Source: Lentzea californiensis (lineage in GTDB: Bacteria > Actinomycetota > Actinomycetes > Mycobacteriales > Pseudonocardiaceae). Taken from it: DNA of 64,000 nt. The notes beneath the pieces were generated by a model, which was not told where the DNA came from, ran no database searches, and worked only from the letters and a program-made list of their open reading frames with translations. The translations under genes were made by a program, and so were the position numbers. Positions 50,860 to 59,555 of this stretch are shown piece after piece; within the stretch, counting starts at the first letter, position 1; the number at the start of each line of letters is the position of its first letter. The DNA lies in contig NZ_JANBBE010000009.1 in assembly GCF_024648825.1 (NCBI RefSeq), positions 124,001 to 188,000 of the forward strand. Direction: 5' to 3'.

Positions 50860-52542
50860 ATGGGCAACGAGTTGAACCGCAGAAGCTTCCTGAACGCCGC
50901 CGTCTCGGCGGCAGGGCTCGTCGCGATGGGGCCACTGCTGTCCGCCTGCGGAAGTGGCCCGGCGCAGCGGGCCGGAGTCGGTTCGGAAGCAGCTCTCAAG
51001 GCCGTGTTACCGGCTTACGTGCCGAACACGTCGATCAAACCGGACATCCCGTCCATCGCGGGCGGCCCCGACGTGATGACGAACCCGGGCTTCCTCAGCT
51101 ACCCGGCGAACCGGGTCGCGACGGTGTCCGGCATCCCGGGCAAGGGCGGCACGTACTCGGCGGTCACGCCGCTGTGGGGGACCATCCCGCCGGCCGACAA
51201 CGCGTTCTACGCGGCCATGAACAAGGCGCTGGGCGTCCAGCTGGAGATGAAGCCGGCGGACGGCAACAACTACAACACCATCATCCCGACGATGACCGCC
51301 TCGAAGCGGCTGCCGGACTGGATCCAGCTGCCGACCTGGTGGAACTCCCAGATGAACGTCGGCGGGCTGGTGGGGAACCAGCTCGCGGACCTGACGCCCC
51401 ACCTGTCCGGCGACAACATCAAGAAGTACCCCAACCTCGCGGCCATCCCGACCGCCGCGTGGCGCACCGGCGCGTGGGGCGAGAAGCTGTACGGGATCCC
51501 CTCCTTCGCCACCGGTTTCCAGATCGCGGGCACGCTCTACTTCCGCCGCGACGTCTTCGACGCCAAGGGCATCACCGCCGACCAGGTCAAGTCCGCCGAC
51601 GACCTGATGAAGCTCGGCAAGGAGCTGACCGACGCCAAGAACGGCGTGTGGGCCTTCGACGACGTCTACCGCTACCTCTACACCTCCTTCGGCGCGCCGC
51701 TGAAGTGGCGGGTGGACAACGGGAAGCTGGTCCACCTGTTCGAGACCGAGGAGTTCTACGCGGCGCTCGACTGGAACAACCGGCTCGCCGCCGCCGGCTA
51801 CGTGCACCCCGACGCGCTGGCGGGGGACAACGCCAACGGCAACACCCGGTTCTTCGGCGGGAAGACGCTGATCTCCAGTGGCGGCACGGGGACGTGGAAC
51901 CTCGCCGACCTCCAGGCGGGCAGGGCCGCCGACCCGGACTACCGGCGCGGGGCGTTCAACATCATCGCCGCCGACGGCAAGAGCACGCCGCGGGTCGACA
52001 TGGGCGCGGGCGCCAGCATCATGAGCTACCTCAACATCAACATGAAGCCGGAGCAGATCGAGGAGTGCCTGGCCGTCGCGAACTACCTCGCGGCGCCGTA
52101 CGGCTCCGCCGAGTTCACGATGGTCAACTTCGGCGTCGAGGGCACCCACTTCACCATGGTCGACGGGGTTCCGACGGCCACCGAGGCCGGCAAGAAGGAA
52201 GTCCAGGCGCAGACCTACCCGTTCCTGGCCGCCCCCGCCGCCGTGGTCAACAGCCCCGGCGTCGAACTCGTCACCAGGGACTACACCTCCTGGCAGGCCG
52301 CCAACGTGAAGGCGCTGGCCAAGCCGGTCTTCTGGAACATGAACATCAGCATGCCCCAGGCGCAGGCCACGGCGGACGCCGGCCAGCAGGTCGAGGACGC
52401 GATGAGGGACTGCATCCACGGCAAGAAGTCGGTGGCCGAGGTGAAGGAGGCCGTGGCGAGCTGGAAGACCAGTGGCGGCGGCGACAAGCTGATCCAGTGG
52501 ACCAATGACAACGTCCTGCAGAAGCACGGCACCGGGCAGTGA
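50860..52542 (+). CDS. Large oligosaccharide-binding lipoprotein (LplA type)
   Basis: 560 aa. The N-terminus has both a twin-arginine motif (NRRSFLNAA) and a lipobox (LLSAC, Cys30), so it may be a Tat-exported lipoprotein. The large binding fold (PDWIQLPTWWNSQMN, YGIPSFATGFQIAGTLYFRRDVF) belongs to the LplA/family 1 group, whose big members bind long oligosaccharides. With the enzymes in this operon, xyloglucan oligosaccharides are the inferred ligand. Its stop overlaps the permease GTG by four bases. Confidence 0.88.
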   Translation: MGNELNRRSFLNAAVSAAGLVAMGPLLSACGSGPAQRAGVGSEAALKAVLPAYVPNTSIKPDIPSIAGGPDVMTNPGFLSYPANRVATVSGIPGKGGTYSAVTPLWGTIPPADNAFYAAMNKALGVQLEMKPADGNNYNTIIPTMTASKRLPDWIQLPTWWNSQMNVGGLVGNQLADLTPHLSGDNIKKYPNLAAIPTAAWRTGAWGEKLYGIPSFATGFQIAGTLYFRRDVFDAKGITADQVKSADDLMKLGKELTDAKNGVWAFDDVYRYLYTSFGAPLKWRVDNGKLVHLFETEEFYAALDWNNRLAAAGYVHPDALAGDNANGNTRFFGGKTLISSGGTGTWNLADLQAGRAADPDYRRGAFNIIAADGKSTPRVDMGAGASIMSYLNINMKPEQIEECLAVANYLAAPYGSAEFTMVNFGVEGTHFTMVDGVPTATEAGKKEVQAQTYPFLAAPAAVVNSPGVELVTRDYTSWQAANVKALAKPVFWNMNISMPQAQATADAGQQVEDAMRDCIHGKKSVAEVKEAVASWKTSGGGDKLIQWTNDNVLQKHGTGQ

Positions 52543-53495
52543 CCACGGCGACCCCGACGCGGCCGGACCGCGGGACACGACCGGCGCGGCAGAGCTGGCG
52601 GGTGAGGTTGCGCCGCGACCGGTCGCTGGTCCTGATGACGCTGCCCGCCGTCGTCCTGCTGCTGGTCTTCAACTACGTCCCGCTCTTCGGGCTCGTCACC
52701 GCGTTCCAGGAGTACGACCCGCTGGCCGGGATCTGGTACAGCACGTGGGCGGGACTCGACCAGTTCCAGCGGCTGTTCGGTGATGCGAACTTCTGGAACG
52801 CGGTGCAGAACACGCTGTACCTGAGCTTCGTCCAGCTGGTCCTGTTCTTCCCGGTGCCGATCGCGCTGGCGCTGCTGCTGAACTCGGTGCTGTCGCTGAG
52901 GATCCGCAACTTCATCCAGTCGGTCGTCTACCTGCCGCACTTCTTCTCGTGGGTGCTGGCCATCACGATCTTCCAGCAGATGCTCGGCGGCGCGGGCGCG
53001 CTCAACCACTTCCTGCGCAACAACGACGTCGGTACCTGGGACGTCATGACGAACCCGGACACCTTCGCGCTGCTGGTCTCCGCCCAGGTGATCTGGAAGG
53101 AGGCGGGCTGGGGGATCATCGTCTTCCTGGCCGCGCTCGCCGCCATCAACACCGACCTCTACGAGGCCGCGGCGGCGGACGGCGCCGGGCGGTGGCGGCG
53201 GTTGTGGCACATCACCCTGCCCGGCCTGCGCGGCGTCATCGTGCTGATGCTGGTGCTGCGCCTGGGCAACGCGCTGACCGTCGGCTTCGAACAGTTCCTG
53301 ATCCAGCGCAACGCCGTCGGCTACGACACGGCCGACGTGCTGGACACCTTCTCGTTCTACTACGGCATCGCGACCGGCGACTACAGCTACGGCGCGGCGG
53401 CGGGCCTGTTCAAGAGCGTGATCTCACTACTGCTCATCTGGGGTGCGAACAAGCTGGCGCACGCCTTCGGCGAGGACGGGTTGTACCGGAGGTGA
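52539..53495 (+). CDS. ABC sugar permease (LplB type)
   Basis: 318 aa with a basic N-terminus and six membrane segments. YEAAAADGAGRWRRLWHITLPGLRG is the EAA loop that contacts the ATPase. DVLDTFSFYYGIATGDYSYGAAAGLFKSV is typical of LplB-type permeases. The GTG start overlaps the upstream stop. As elsewhere in the window, no ATPase gene accompanies the importer, so a shared one is expected. Confidence 0.9.
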   Translation: MTTATPTRPDRGTRPARQSWRVRLRRDRSLVLMTLPAVVLLLVFNYVPLFGLVTAFQEYDPLAGIWYSTWAGLDQFQRLFGDANFWNAVQNTLYLSFVQLVLFFPVPIALALLLNSVLSLRIRNFIQSVVYLPHFFSWVLAITIFQQMLGGAGALNHFLRNNDVGTWDVMTNPDTFALLVSAQVIWKEAGWGIIVFLAALAAINTDLYEAAAADGAGRWRRLWHITLPGLRGVIVLMLVLRLGNALTVGFEQFLIQRNAVGYDTADVLDTFSFYYGIATGDYSYGAAAGLFKSVISLLLIWGANKLAHAFGEDGLYRR

Positions 53496-53500
53496 CCGAC

Positions 53501-54469
53501 ATGCTCACGATCGAACGCACGCTCGAGGCCGCGGACACTCTTGCACCGCAGGCGGTGCGCAGGAAGAAGCGGAACCCGCGACCGGCGTGGGAGGAACCGC
53601 CGACGGTCGGCGGCGAGGCCGTCAAGGGCCTCACGCTAGGCGTTGTGCTGCTGGTGATGGTGGTGCCGTTGTGGATCATCGTGGTGACCAGCCTGTCCAC
53701 CCAGGGGGCGGTCAACCGCGCCGGTGGTCTCGTGCTCTGGCCCGATGGCGTGACGTTCGAGGCCTACCGGGTGATGCTGGAGGACACCACGGTGCGCACC
53801 GCACTGCTGGTGAGTCTCGGCATCACCGCGATCGGCACCCTCGTGTCGATGGCGGTCTCGGTCATGTGCGCCTACGGCCTGTCCCGCTCACGCTCGTTCG
53901 CGCACCGCTTCCTGCTGACTCTGTTGATCGTCACGATGTTCGTCAACGGCGGCCTGATCCCCACCTTCCTGGTCGTCACCGGCCTGGGCGGCTACGGCCA
54001 GTGGTGGTCGCTGATCCTGCCGAGCGCGATCTCCGTCTTCAACATCCTGATCCTGCGGTCGTTCTACTCGAGCACCTCGGCCGACCTGATCGAGGCCGCG
54101 CGGATCGACGGCGCGGGGGACTGGCGGATCCTGTGGTCCATCGTGCTGCCGACCTCGCGCGCGGTGACCGCGGTGATGGCGCTCTTCTACGGCGTCGGCT
54201 ACTGGAACTCCTTCTTCAACGTCATGCTGTACATGCCGACGGACAGCGAGAAGTGGCCGCTGCAGTACGTGCTCTACACGTACGTCAACCGGGGCAACGG
54301 CATGCCGGGCTCGGTGAACTCGGGCTTCGGCACCGCGTTCTCCCAGACGGCACCGCTGTCGCTGCAGATGGCCGTGGTGGTGCTGACGCTCGTGCCGTTG
54401 CTCATCGTTTACCCGTTCGTGCAGAAGCACTTCCGCACGGGCGTCCTGACCGGCGCGATCAAGGGCTGA
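53501..54469 (+). CDS. ABC sugar permease (LplC type)
   Basis: 322 aa from the ATG at 53501, with GGAGG eight bases upstream. A GTG three codons earlier overlaps the previous stop (GTGA) and is an alternative. A charged N-terminus (about 1-40, RRKKRNPRPAW) precedes six membrane segments; the EAA loop is IEAARIDGAGDWRILWSIVLP. It completes the importer with the preceding permease and the binding lipoprotein. Confidence 0.9.
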   Translation: MLTIERTLEAADTLAPQAVRRKKRNPRPAWEEPPTVGGEAVKGLTLGVVLLVMVVPLWIIVVTSLSTQGAVNRAGGLVLWPDGVTFEAYRVMLEDTTVRTALLVSLGITAIGTLVSMAVSVMCAYGLSRSRSFAHRFLLTLLIVTMFVNGGLIPTFLVVTGLGGYGQWWSLILPSAISVFNILILRSFYSSTSADLIEAARIDGAGDWRILWSIVLPTSRAVTAVMALFYGVGYWNSFFNVMLYMPTDSEKWPLQYVLYTYVNRGNGMPGSVNSGFGTAFSQTAPLSLQMAVVVLTLVPLLIVYPFVQKHFRTGVLTGAIKG

Positions 54470-54475
54470 ACATCC

Positions 54476-55504
54476 ATGGTGACCATTGCCGACGTGGCCA
54501 GGCATGCGGGCGTGTCGTCCAGCACGGTGAGCTACGTGCTCAGCGGCAAGCGCGCGATCTCCGAGGAGACCCGCCGCCGGGTGCGGAGCTCCGTGCAGGT
54601 GCTCGGGTACCACCCCAACGCCGGTGCGCGGGCGCTCGCCGCGCGGCGGTCGCACATCATCGCGCTGATGGTGCCGTTGCGCACCGACGTCTACGTCCCG
54701 GTCATGATGGAGATCGCGATCGCGGTGACGACGGCGGCCCGTCAGCACGGGTACGACGTCCTGCTGATCACCAACGACGAGGGGCCGGACGGGGTCCGCA
54801 GGATCGCCGCCAGCGGTCTGGCGGACGGCCTGATCCTGATGGACGTCGAGCTGGACGACGAGCGCATCCCGGTGCTGCGCGCGCAGGGCACCCAGGCCAC
54901 GCTCATCGGCCTGGCCGACGACGCGCGCGGACTGTCCTGTGTGGACCACGACTTCGTCGCGGCCGGCGCGTTGTGCGCGGACCACCTCGCCGATCTCGGT
55001 CACCGCGAGATCGCGTTCATCGGTTACGGCTCCGGGGTCTACCACCGGCACGCCGGGTACGCCGAGCGCACGCTCGCCGGGTTCCGGGACAGGGCGGGGC
55101 AGCGCGGTCTGCGCTTCCTGCACCGCACCTGCGAAGGCACCTACGAGAGCACCGCGGGCACCCTCGCCCGTGTCCTGGCGGACCGTCCCGGCACCACCGG
55201 GTTCGTGGTGCAGAACGAGGGCGCGATCGGACCGTTGCTCACCCTGCTGCGCACCAGCGGGCGGACAGTCCCCGAGGACGTCTCGGTGATCGCGTTGTGC
55301 CAGGACCAGCTCGCCGAGCAGTTCGCGCCGAGGCTCACGGCGGTGACCGGGTCCGCGCAGGAGCTGGGCCGGGTCGCCGTGGAGCAGATCGTCGGCAGGC
55401 TCGCCACGTCGAACGACGGCGGCCGTCCGGACGACGACCGGGCGCTGCTCACTCCGACGCTGACCGTGCGCGAGAGCACGGGACCCGCGCCACTGCTGCC
55501 CTGA
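54476..55504 (+). CDS. LacI-family regulator inside the importer operon (paralogue 3 of 3)
   Basis: 342 aa. HTH: MVTIADVARHAGVSSSTVSYVLSGKRAIS; effector domain from IIALMVPLRTDVYVPVMM. It lies six bases after the permease and 38 before GH31, so it is transcribed with the genes it probably controls. It is close to the LacI pair at 43776 and 44990. The operators at 50728 and 50817 upstream are its likely targets. A xyloglucan oligosaccharide or its product is the expected inducer. Confidence 0.87.
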   Translation: MVTIADVARHAGVSSSTVSYVLSGKRAISEETRRRVRSSVQVLGYHPNAGARALAARRSHIIALMVPLRTDVYVPVMMEIAIAVTTAARQHGYDVLLITNDEGPDGVRRIAASGLADGLILMDVELDDERIPVLRAQGTQATLIGLADDARGLSCVDHDFVAAGALCADHLADLGHREIAFIGYGSGVYHRHAGYAERTLAGFRDRAGQRGLRFLHRTCEGTYESTAGTLARVLADRPGTTGFVVQNEGAIGPLLTLLRTSGRTVPEDVSVIALCQDQLAEQFAPRLTAVTGSAQELGRVAVEQIVGRLATSNDGGRPDDDRALLTPTLTVRESTGPAPLLP

Positions 55505-55542
55505 CCTTCTCCGCACTCATCCAGAACGTGAGGAGCTTCCGC

Positions 55543-57579
55543 ATGCCCCAGTACTTCCGAGACCTCGGCACCGCGCTCGAATGGCGGGCCAGGGGCGAGA
55601 CGCTCCGAGTCGAGGCGTGGGGTTCCGACGGGGTCCGCGTGCGCGCCACTCCGGCCGGTCCGCTGCTCGACGACCTGCCCGGCGCGTTGCTCGGCACGCC
55701 ACCGGACGGCGGCGCGGTGGAGGTCAAGATCTCCGAGCACCACGCCACCCTCGTGCACGGCGCGCTCACCGTGCGGATCGACGCCGGCACCGAAGGCGGC
55801 CTGACCCCGGAACTGGGGGCGACCGCGGGCACGCTGACGTTCAGCAGGACCGAGGACGGCACCGAGCTCCTCGCGGAGGAGCCGGCCCACTTCTGGTGGC
55901 CGGGGCCTCGTCTCGCCACCGCGACGGGCAACGGCCACCACCGGCTGGAGCAGCGTTTCCGCGCCTACCCAGGGGAACGGCTCTACGGTCTCGGCCAGCA
56001 CACCCACGGCATGCTCGACCAGAAGGGCGCGGTCATCGACCTCGTCCAGCGCAACGCCGAGGTCACCATCCCGTTGCTGGTCTCGGACCGCGGTTACGGC
56101 CTGCTGTGGAACTCGCCCGCGATCGGACGGGTGGAGCTCGCGGAGACCGGCACGCGCTGGGTGTCCGACAGCGCCCGCCAGATCGACTACTGGGTCACCG
56201 CGGGCAAACCGGCGGACGTGCTGCGGCACTACGCCGACGTGACGGGGCACTCGCCGGAGCTTCCCGAGTGGGCGTCCGGTTTCTGGCAGTGCAAGCTGCG
56301 CTACCGCACCCAGGACGAACTGCTCGAGGTCGCTCGCGAGTACCGGCGGCGCGGGCTGCCGTTGTCCGTGATCGTCTGCGACTTCTTCCACTGGACCCAC
56401 CTCGGCGAGTGGAAGTTCGACCCGGCCGAGTGGCCCGACCCGGCGGCGATGGTCCGCGAGCTGGACGAGATGGGCGTCAAGCTGATGGTCTCGGTCTGGC
56501 CCTCGGTCAGCCCGGCCAGCGAGAACTACCACCCCATGCTGAACCAGGGCCTGTTCGTGGGCACCGAGTTCGGTCCGACGGCCCACGCCGACTGGCCGGA
56601 CAAGGGGCTCGGCGCCTACTCCGCCCAGGTGGCCTTCTACGACGCCACGAACCCCGAGGCGCGCGAGTACGTCTGGGAACGGATCCGGCGCGGCTACCAC
56701 GACCTCGGCATCTCCGTGTACTGGCTGGACGCCGGCGAGCCCGAGCTCAAACCGGGCCACCAGTACAACCTGCGCTACCACGCGGGTCCCGGCCTGGAGG
56801 TCGGCAACCTCTACCCGCGCGAGAACGCCCGCACCGTCCACGACGGACTGCGCGCGGCGGGGGAGACCGAGATCATCTCGCTCAACCGCTCCTCGTGGGC
56901 GGGCGCGCAACGGTATGGCGCCGCGCTGTGGTCCGGCGACATCGGCACGGACTTCGCCACGTTGCGCACGCAGATCAAGGCCGGGCTGAACGTGATGATG
57001 TCCGGCATCCCCTGGTGGACGACGGACATCGGCGGTTTTCACGGCGGCGACCCGGACGATCCCGCCTACCGCGAGGTCCTCGTGCGCTGGTTCCAGTACG
57101 GCACCTTCTGCCCGCTGTTCCGCCTGCACGGCTTCCGCGGCGACGAACAGGTGCTGGAGCCCGCGATGACCGGACTGGCCAACGAGGTCTGGTCCTACGG
57201 CGAGGAGGCCTACGAGATCCTCGCCGGGCACCTGCGGCTGCGCGAACGCTTGCGCCCCTATGTGATGGAGCAGATGCGCACGGCCTCCGAGACCGGTGTG
57301 CCGCCGATGCGGCCGGTGTTCCTGGAGTTCCCGGACGACCCGGCGGCGTGGCAGGTCGAAGACGCCTTCCTGCTCGGCCCCGACCTGCTCGTGGCGCCGA
57401 TCACCGAGGCAGGTGCCCGTGAGCGCGACGTCCACCTGCCCGCCGGCGCGCGGTGGACCGACGCGTGGACCGGCGAGGAGCACGAGGGCGGGCAGACGGT
57501 CACCGTCGCGGCACCGCTCGACCGCATCCCGTTGTTCCTGCGCGACGGCGCCCGGTTGCCCGTGCGGGAGGAAGCGTGA
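55543..57579 (+). CDS. Cytoplasmic GH31 alpha-xylosidase
   Basis: 678 aa from the ATG at 55543 (GAGGAGC upstream). After an N-terminal beta-sandwich (ERLYGLGQHTHGMLDQKG) the barrel has YWLDAGEPE with nucleophile Asp396, and ALWSGDIGTDF with acid/base Asp466; the WTDIGGFHGG block follows. The pattern KLRYRTQDELLEVAREYRRRGLPLSVIVCDFFHW fits YicI/XylS alpha-xylosidases better than alpha-glucosidases. With no signal peptide it should remove alpha-xylose from imported xyloglucan oligosaccharides. Its stop overlaps the GH42 start (GTGA). Confidence 0.88.
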   Translation: MPQYFRDLGTALEWRARGETLRVEAWGSDGVRVRATPAGPLLDDLPGALLGTPPDGGAVEVKISEHHATLVHGALTVRIDAGTEGGLTPELGATAGTLTFSRTEDGTELLAEEPAHFWWPGPRLATATGNGHHRLEQRFRAYPGERLYGLGQHTHGMLDQKGAVIDLVQRNAEVTIPLLVSDRGYGLLWNSPAIGRVELAETGTRWVSDSARQIDYWVTAGKPADVLRHYADVTGHSPELPEWASGFWQCKLRYRTQDELLEVAREYRRRGLPLSVIVCDFFHWTHLGEWKFDPAEWPDPAAMVRELDEMGVKLMVSVWPSVSPASENYHPMLNQGLFVGTEFGPTAHADWPDKGLGAYSAQVAFYDATNPEAREYVWERIRRGYHDLGISVYWLDAGEPELKPGHQYNLRYHAGPGLEVGNLYPRENARTVHDGLRAAGETEIISLNRSSWAGAQRYGAALWSGDIGTDFATLRTQIKAGLNVMMSGIPWWTTDIGGFHGGDPDDPAYREVLVRWFQYGTFCPLFRLHGFRGDEQVLEPAMTGLANEVWSYGEEAYEILAGHLRLRERLRPYVMEQMRTASETGVPPMRPVFLEFPDDPAAWQVEDAFLLGPDLLVAPITEAGARERDVHLPAGARWTDAWTGEEHEGGQTVTVAAPLDRIPLFLRDGARLPVREEA

Positions 57580-59555
57580 TCGCGGATCGGCTGGGCGGCC
57601 TGGCTTTCGGCGGCGACTACAACCCCGAGCAGTGGGACGAGCGGGTGTGGAAGGAGGACGACGAGCTGATGCGCGAGGCCGGGGTCAACCTGGCCACGGT
57701 CGGCGTCTTCTCCTGGGCCCTGCTGGAGCCGGAGGAGGGCCGCTACGACTTCGCGTGGCTCGACGCGCACCTGGACCGCCTGCACGCCAACGGGGTCGCG
57801 GTCGACCTGGCCACGCCGACGGCCTCCCCGCCGCCGTGGTTCACGCTGGCCCACCCGGACGCCATGCCGGTCACCCCCGACGGCACCAGGCTCGTGCACG
57901 GCAGCCGCGACACCTACTGCCTCAGCGCCCCGGCCTACCGCGCGGCGGCCCGGCGCATCGCCTCCGCGCTCGCGGAACGCTACGGCGACCACCCGGCGGT
58001 CGCGTTGTGGCACGTGCACAACGAGTACGTGACGTTGTGCTGGTGCGAGCACACCGCCGCCGCGTTCCGGGTCTGGCTGCGCGCCCGGCACGGCTCGCTG
58101 GACGCGCTCAACGAGGCGTGGGGAACGGCGTTCTGGAGCCAGCGGTACGGCAGCTGGGAACAGGTCCTGCCGCCGCGCGCCACCCAGTGGCACCGCAACC
58201 CCGGCCTCACGCTGGACTTCAGCCGGTTTTTCTCCGACGAAGTGGTCGCCGCCTACTCCGAGCAGCGGGACGCGATCCGCGCGCACAGCGACCGGCCCGT
58301 GACGACCAACATGATGCAGCCCGGCTACCAGAACGTCGACCTGTGGGCGCTGAGCCGCGAGGTCGACCTGGTCGCGATCGACCACTACCCGGACCGGCCG
58401 GGCCTCGACGCCGCGGCGGACGTGGCGTTCGCCGCGGACCGCGCCCGCTCGTTCGGCGGCGGCAGGCCGTGGCTGCTGATGGAACAGGGCACCAGCACCG
58501 TCTACGAGCAGGGCCGGACGCTGGCCAAGGAACCCGGCGAGATCCTGCGGCACTCCCTCGGCCACATCGCGCGCGGCTCGGACGGGGCGCTGTTCTTCCA
58601 GTGGCGCCAGTCGAAGGCGGGCGCCGAGCAGTGGCACTCGGCGATGGTCCCGCACGCCGGCCCGGACAGCCGGGTCTTCGCCGAGGTGAAGGCGACGGGC
58701 GAGGCCGTGTCCCGGCTCGGCGGTCTCGCGGGCTCGACCGTGACCGCCGACGTGGCCGTGCTGCACGACTCCGACGCCTGGTGGGCGATGAACTCGGACG
58801 GCCTGCCGTCGTCCGAACTGAGCTACCACTCCGCGCTTCGAAAAGCGCATCGGGCGCTGTGGGACAACGGGGTCGTCACCGACTTCGCGCACCCGGAAGC
58901 GGACCTGAGCCGGTACCGGCTGGTCGTCGCCCCGGCGCTGTACCTGCTCTCCGACGCGGGCGCGGAGAACCTGCGCCGGTACGTCGTCGACGGTGGATCG
59001 CTGCTGGTCCAGTACTTCAGCGGGGTCGTCGACAGCCGCGCGCACGCCCGGCTCGGCGGCTACCCGGCCGCTCCGCTGCGCGAGGCACTGGGCATCCGGG
59101 TCGAGGAGTACCGGCCGCTGCGGCACCAGGAACGGATCGTCCTCTCCGACTCCTCGCACGGCACGGTCTGGAGCGAGTCGGTGCGGACCCAGGGCGCGGA
59201 GACCATCGCCGCCTATACCCACGGCGCACTCGCCGGTTCTCCCGCACTGACCCGGAACCACTGCGGCGCGGGCGATGCCTGGTACCTGTCCACCCGGCTC
59301 GACGACGCGGACTACACAGCCTTGATGTCCCGGCTGCTGGAAGCCGCCGGTGCCGGACCGGTTCTGCCCGGCCTGCCACCCGGCATCGAGGTCGTCGTTC
59401 GGCGGGGAGAGGACGGCCGTCGCTGGCAGTTCGTGCTCAACCACGGCGCCGAACCCGTGCCGCTGCCCGATGCCGTTCACGACGTGCTGAGCGGCGGACC
59501 GGTGCGGGAGCTGCCGGCCGGCGGATGCGTTGTGCTGGGAGGAAGTCCGCTGTGA
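57576..59555 (+). CDS. Cytoplasmic GH42 beta-galactosidase
   Basis: 659 aa, starting at a GTG that overlaps the GH31 stop (GGGAGGAAGC upstream). FGGDYNPEQWDE opens the barrel; HVHNEYV carries acid/base Glu150 and LLMEQGTS nucleophile Glu303. The trimerisation domain (VVAPALYLLSDAGAENLRRYVVDGGSLLV) and C-terminal beta domain follow. It should remove beta-galactose from galactosylated xyloglucan units. Its stop overlaps the next GTG (GTGA). Confidence 0.92.
   Translation: MIADRLGGLAFGGDYNPEQWDERVWKEDDELMREAGVNLATVGVFSWALLEPEEGRYDFAWLDAHLDRLHANGVAVDLATPTASPPPWFTLAHPDAMPVTPDGTRLVHGSRDTYCLSAPAYRAAARRIASALAERYGDHPAVALWHVHNEYVTLCWCEHTAAAFRVWLRARHGSLDALNEAWGTAFWSQRYGSWEQVLPPRATQWHRNPGLTLDFSRFFSDEVVAAYSEQRDAIRAHSDRPVTTNMMQPGYQNVDLWALSREVDLVAIDHYPDRPGLDAAADVAFAADRARSFGGGRPWLLMEQGTSTVYEQGRTLAKEPGEILRHSLGHIARGSDGALFFQWRQSKAGAEQWHSAMVPHAGPDSRVFAEVKATGEAVSRLGGLAGSTVTADVAVLHDSDAWWAMNSDGLPSSELSYHSALRKAHRALWDNGVVTDFAHPEADLSRYRLVVAPALYLLSDAGAENLRRYVVDGGSLLVQYFSGVVDSRAHARLGGYPAAPLREALGIRVEEYRPLRHQERIVLSDSSHGTVWSESVRTQGAETIAAYTHGALAGSPALTRNHCGAGDAWYLSTRLDDADYTALMSRLLEAAGAGPVLPGLPPGIEVVVRRGEDGRRWQFVLNHGAEPVPLPDAVHDVLSGGPVRELPAGGCVVLGGSPL

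Noticed and set aside
55141..57483. 780-codon minus-strand frame opposite GH31
   Set aside because: No recognisable domain; GH31 has full catalytic motifs in the other strand.
50860..57579. Maltodextrin system (GH31 as alpha-glucosidase)
   Set aside because: No GH13 enzyme or maltose-type genes are present, and the GH31 sequence pattern and neighbours (GH42, GH43, CBM46 enzyme, GH12) fit alpha-xylosidase better.
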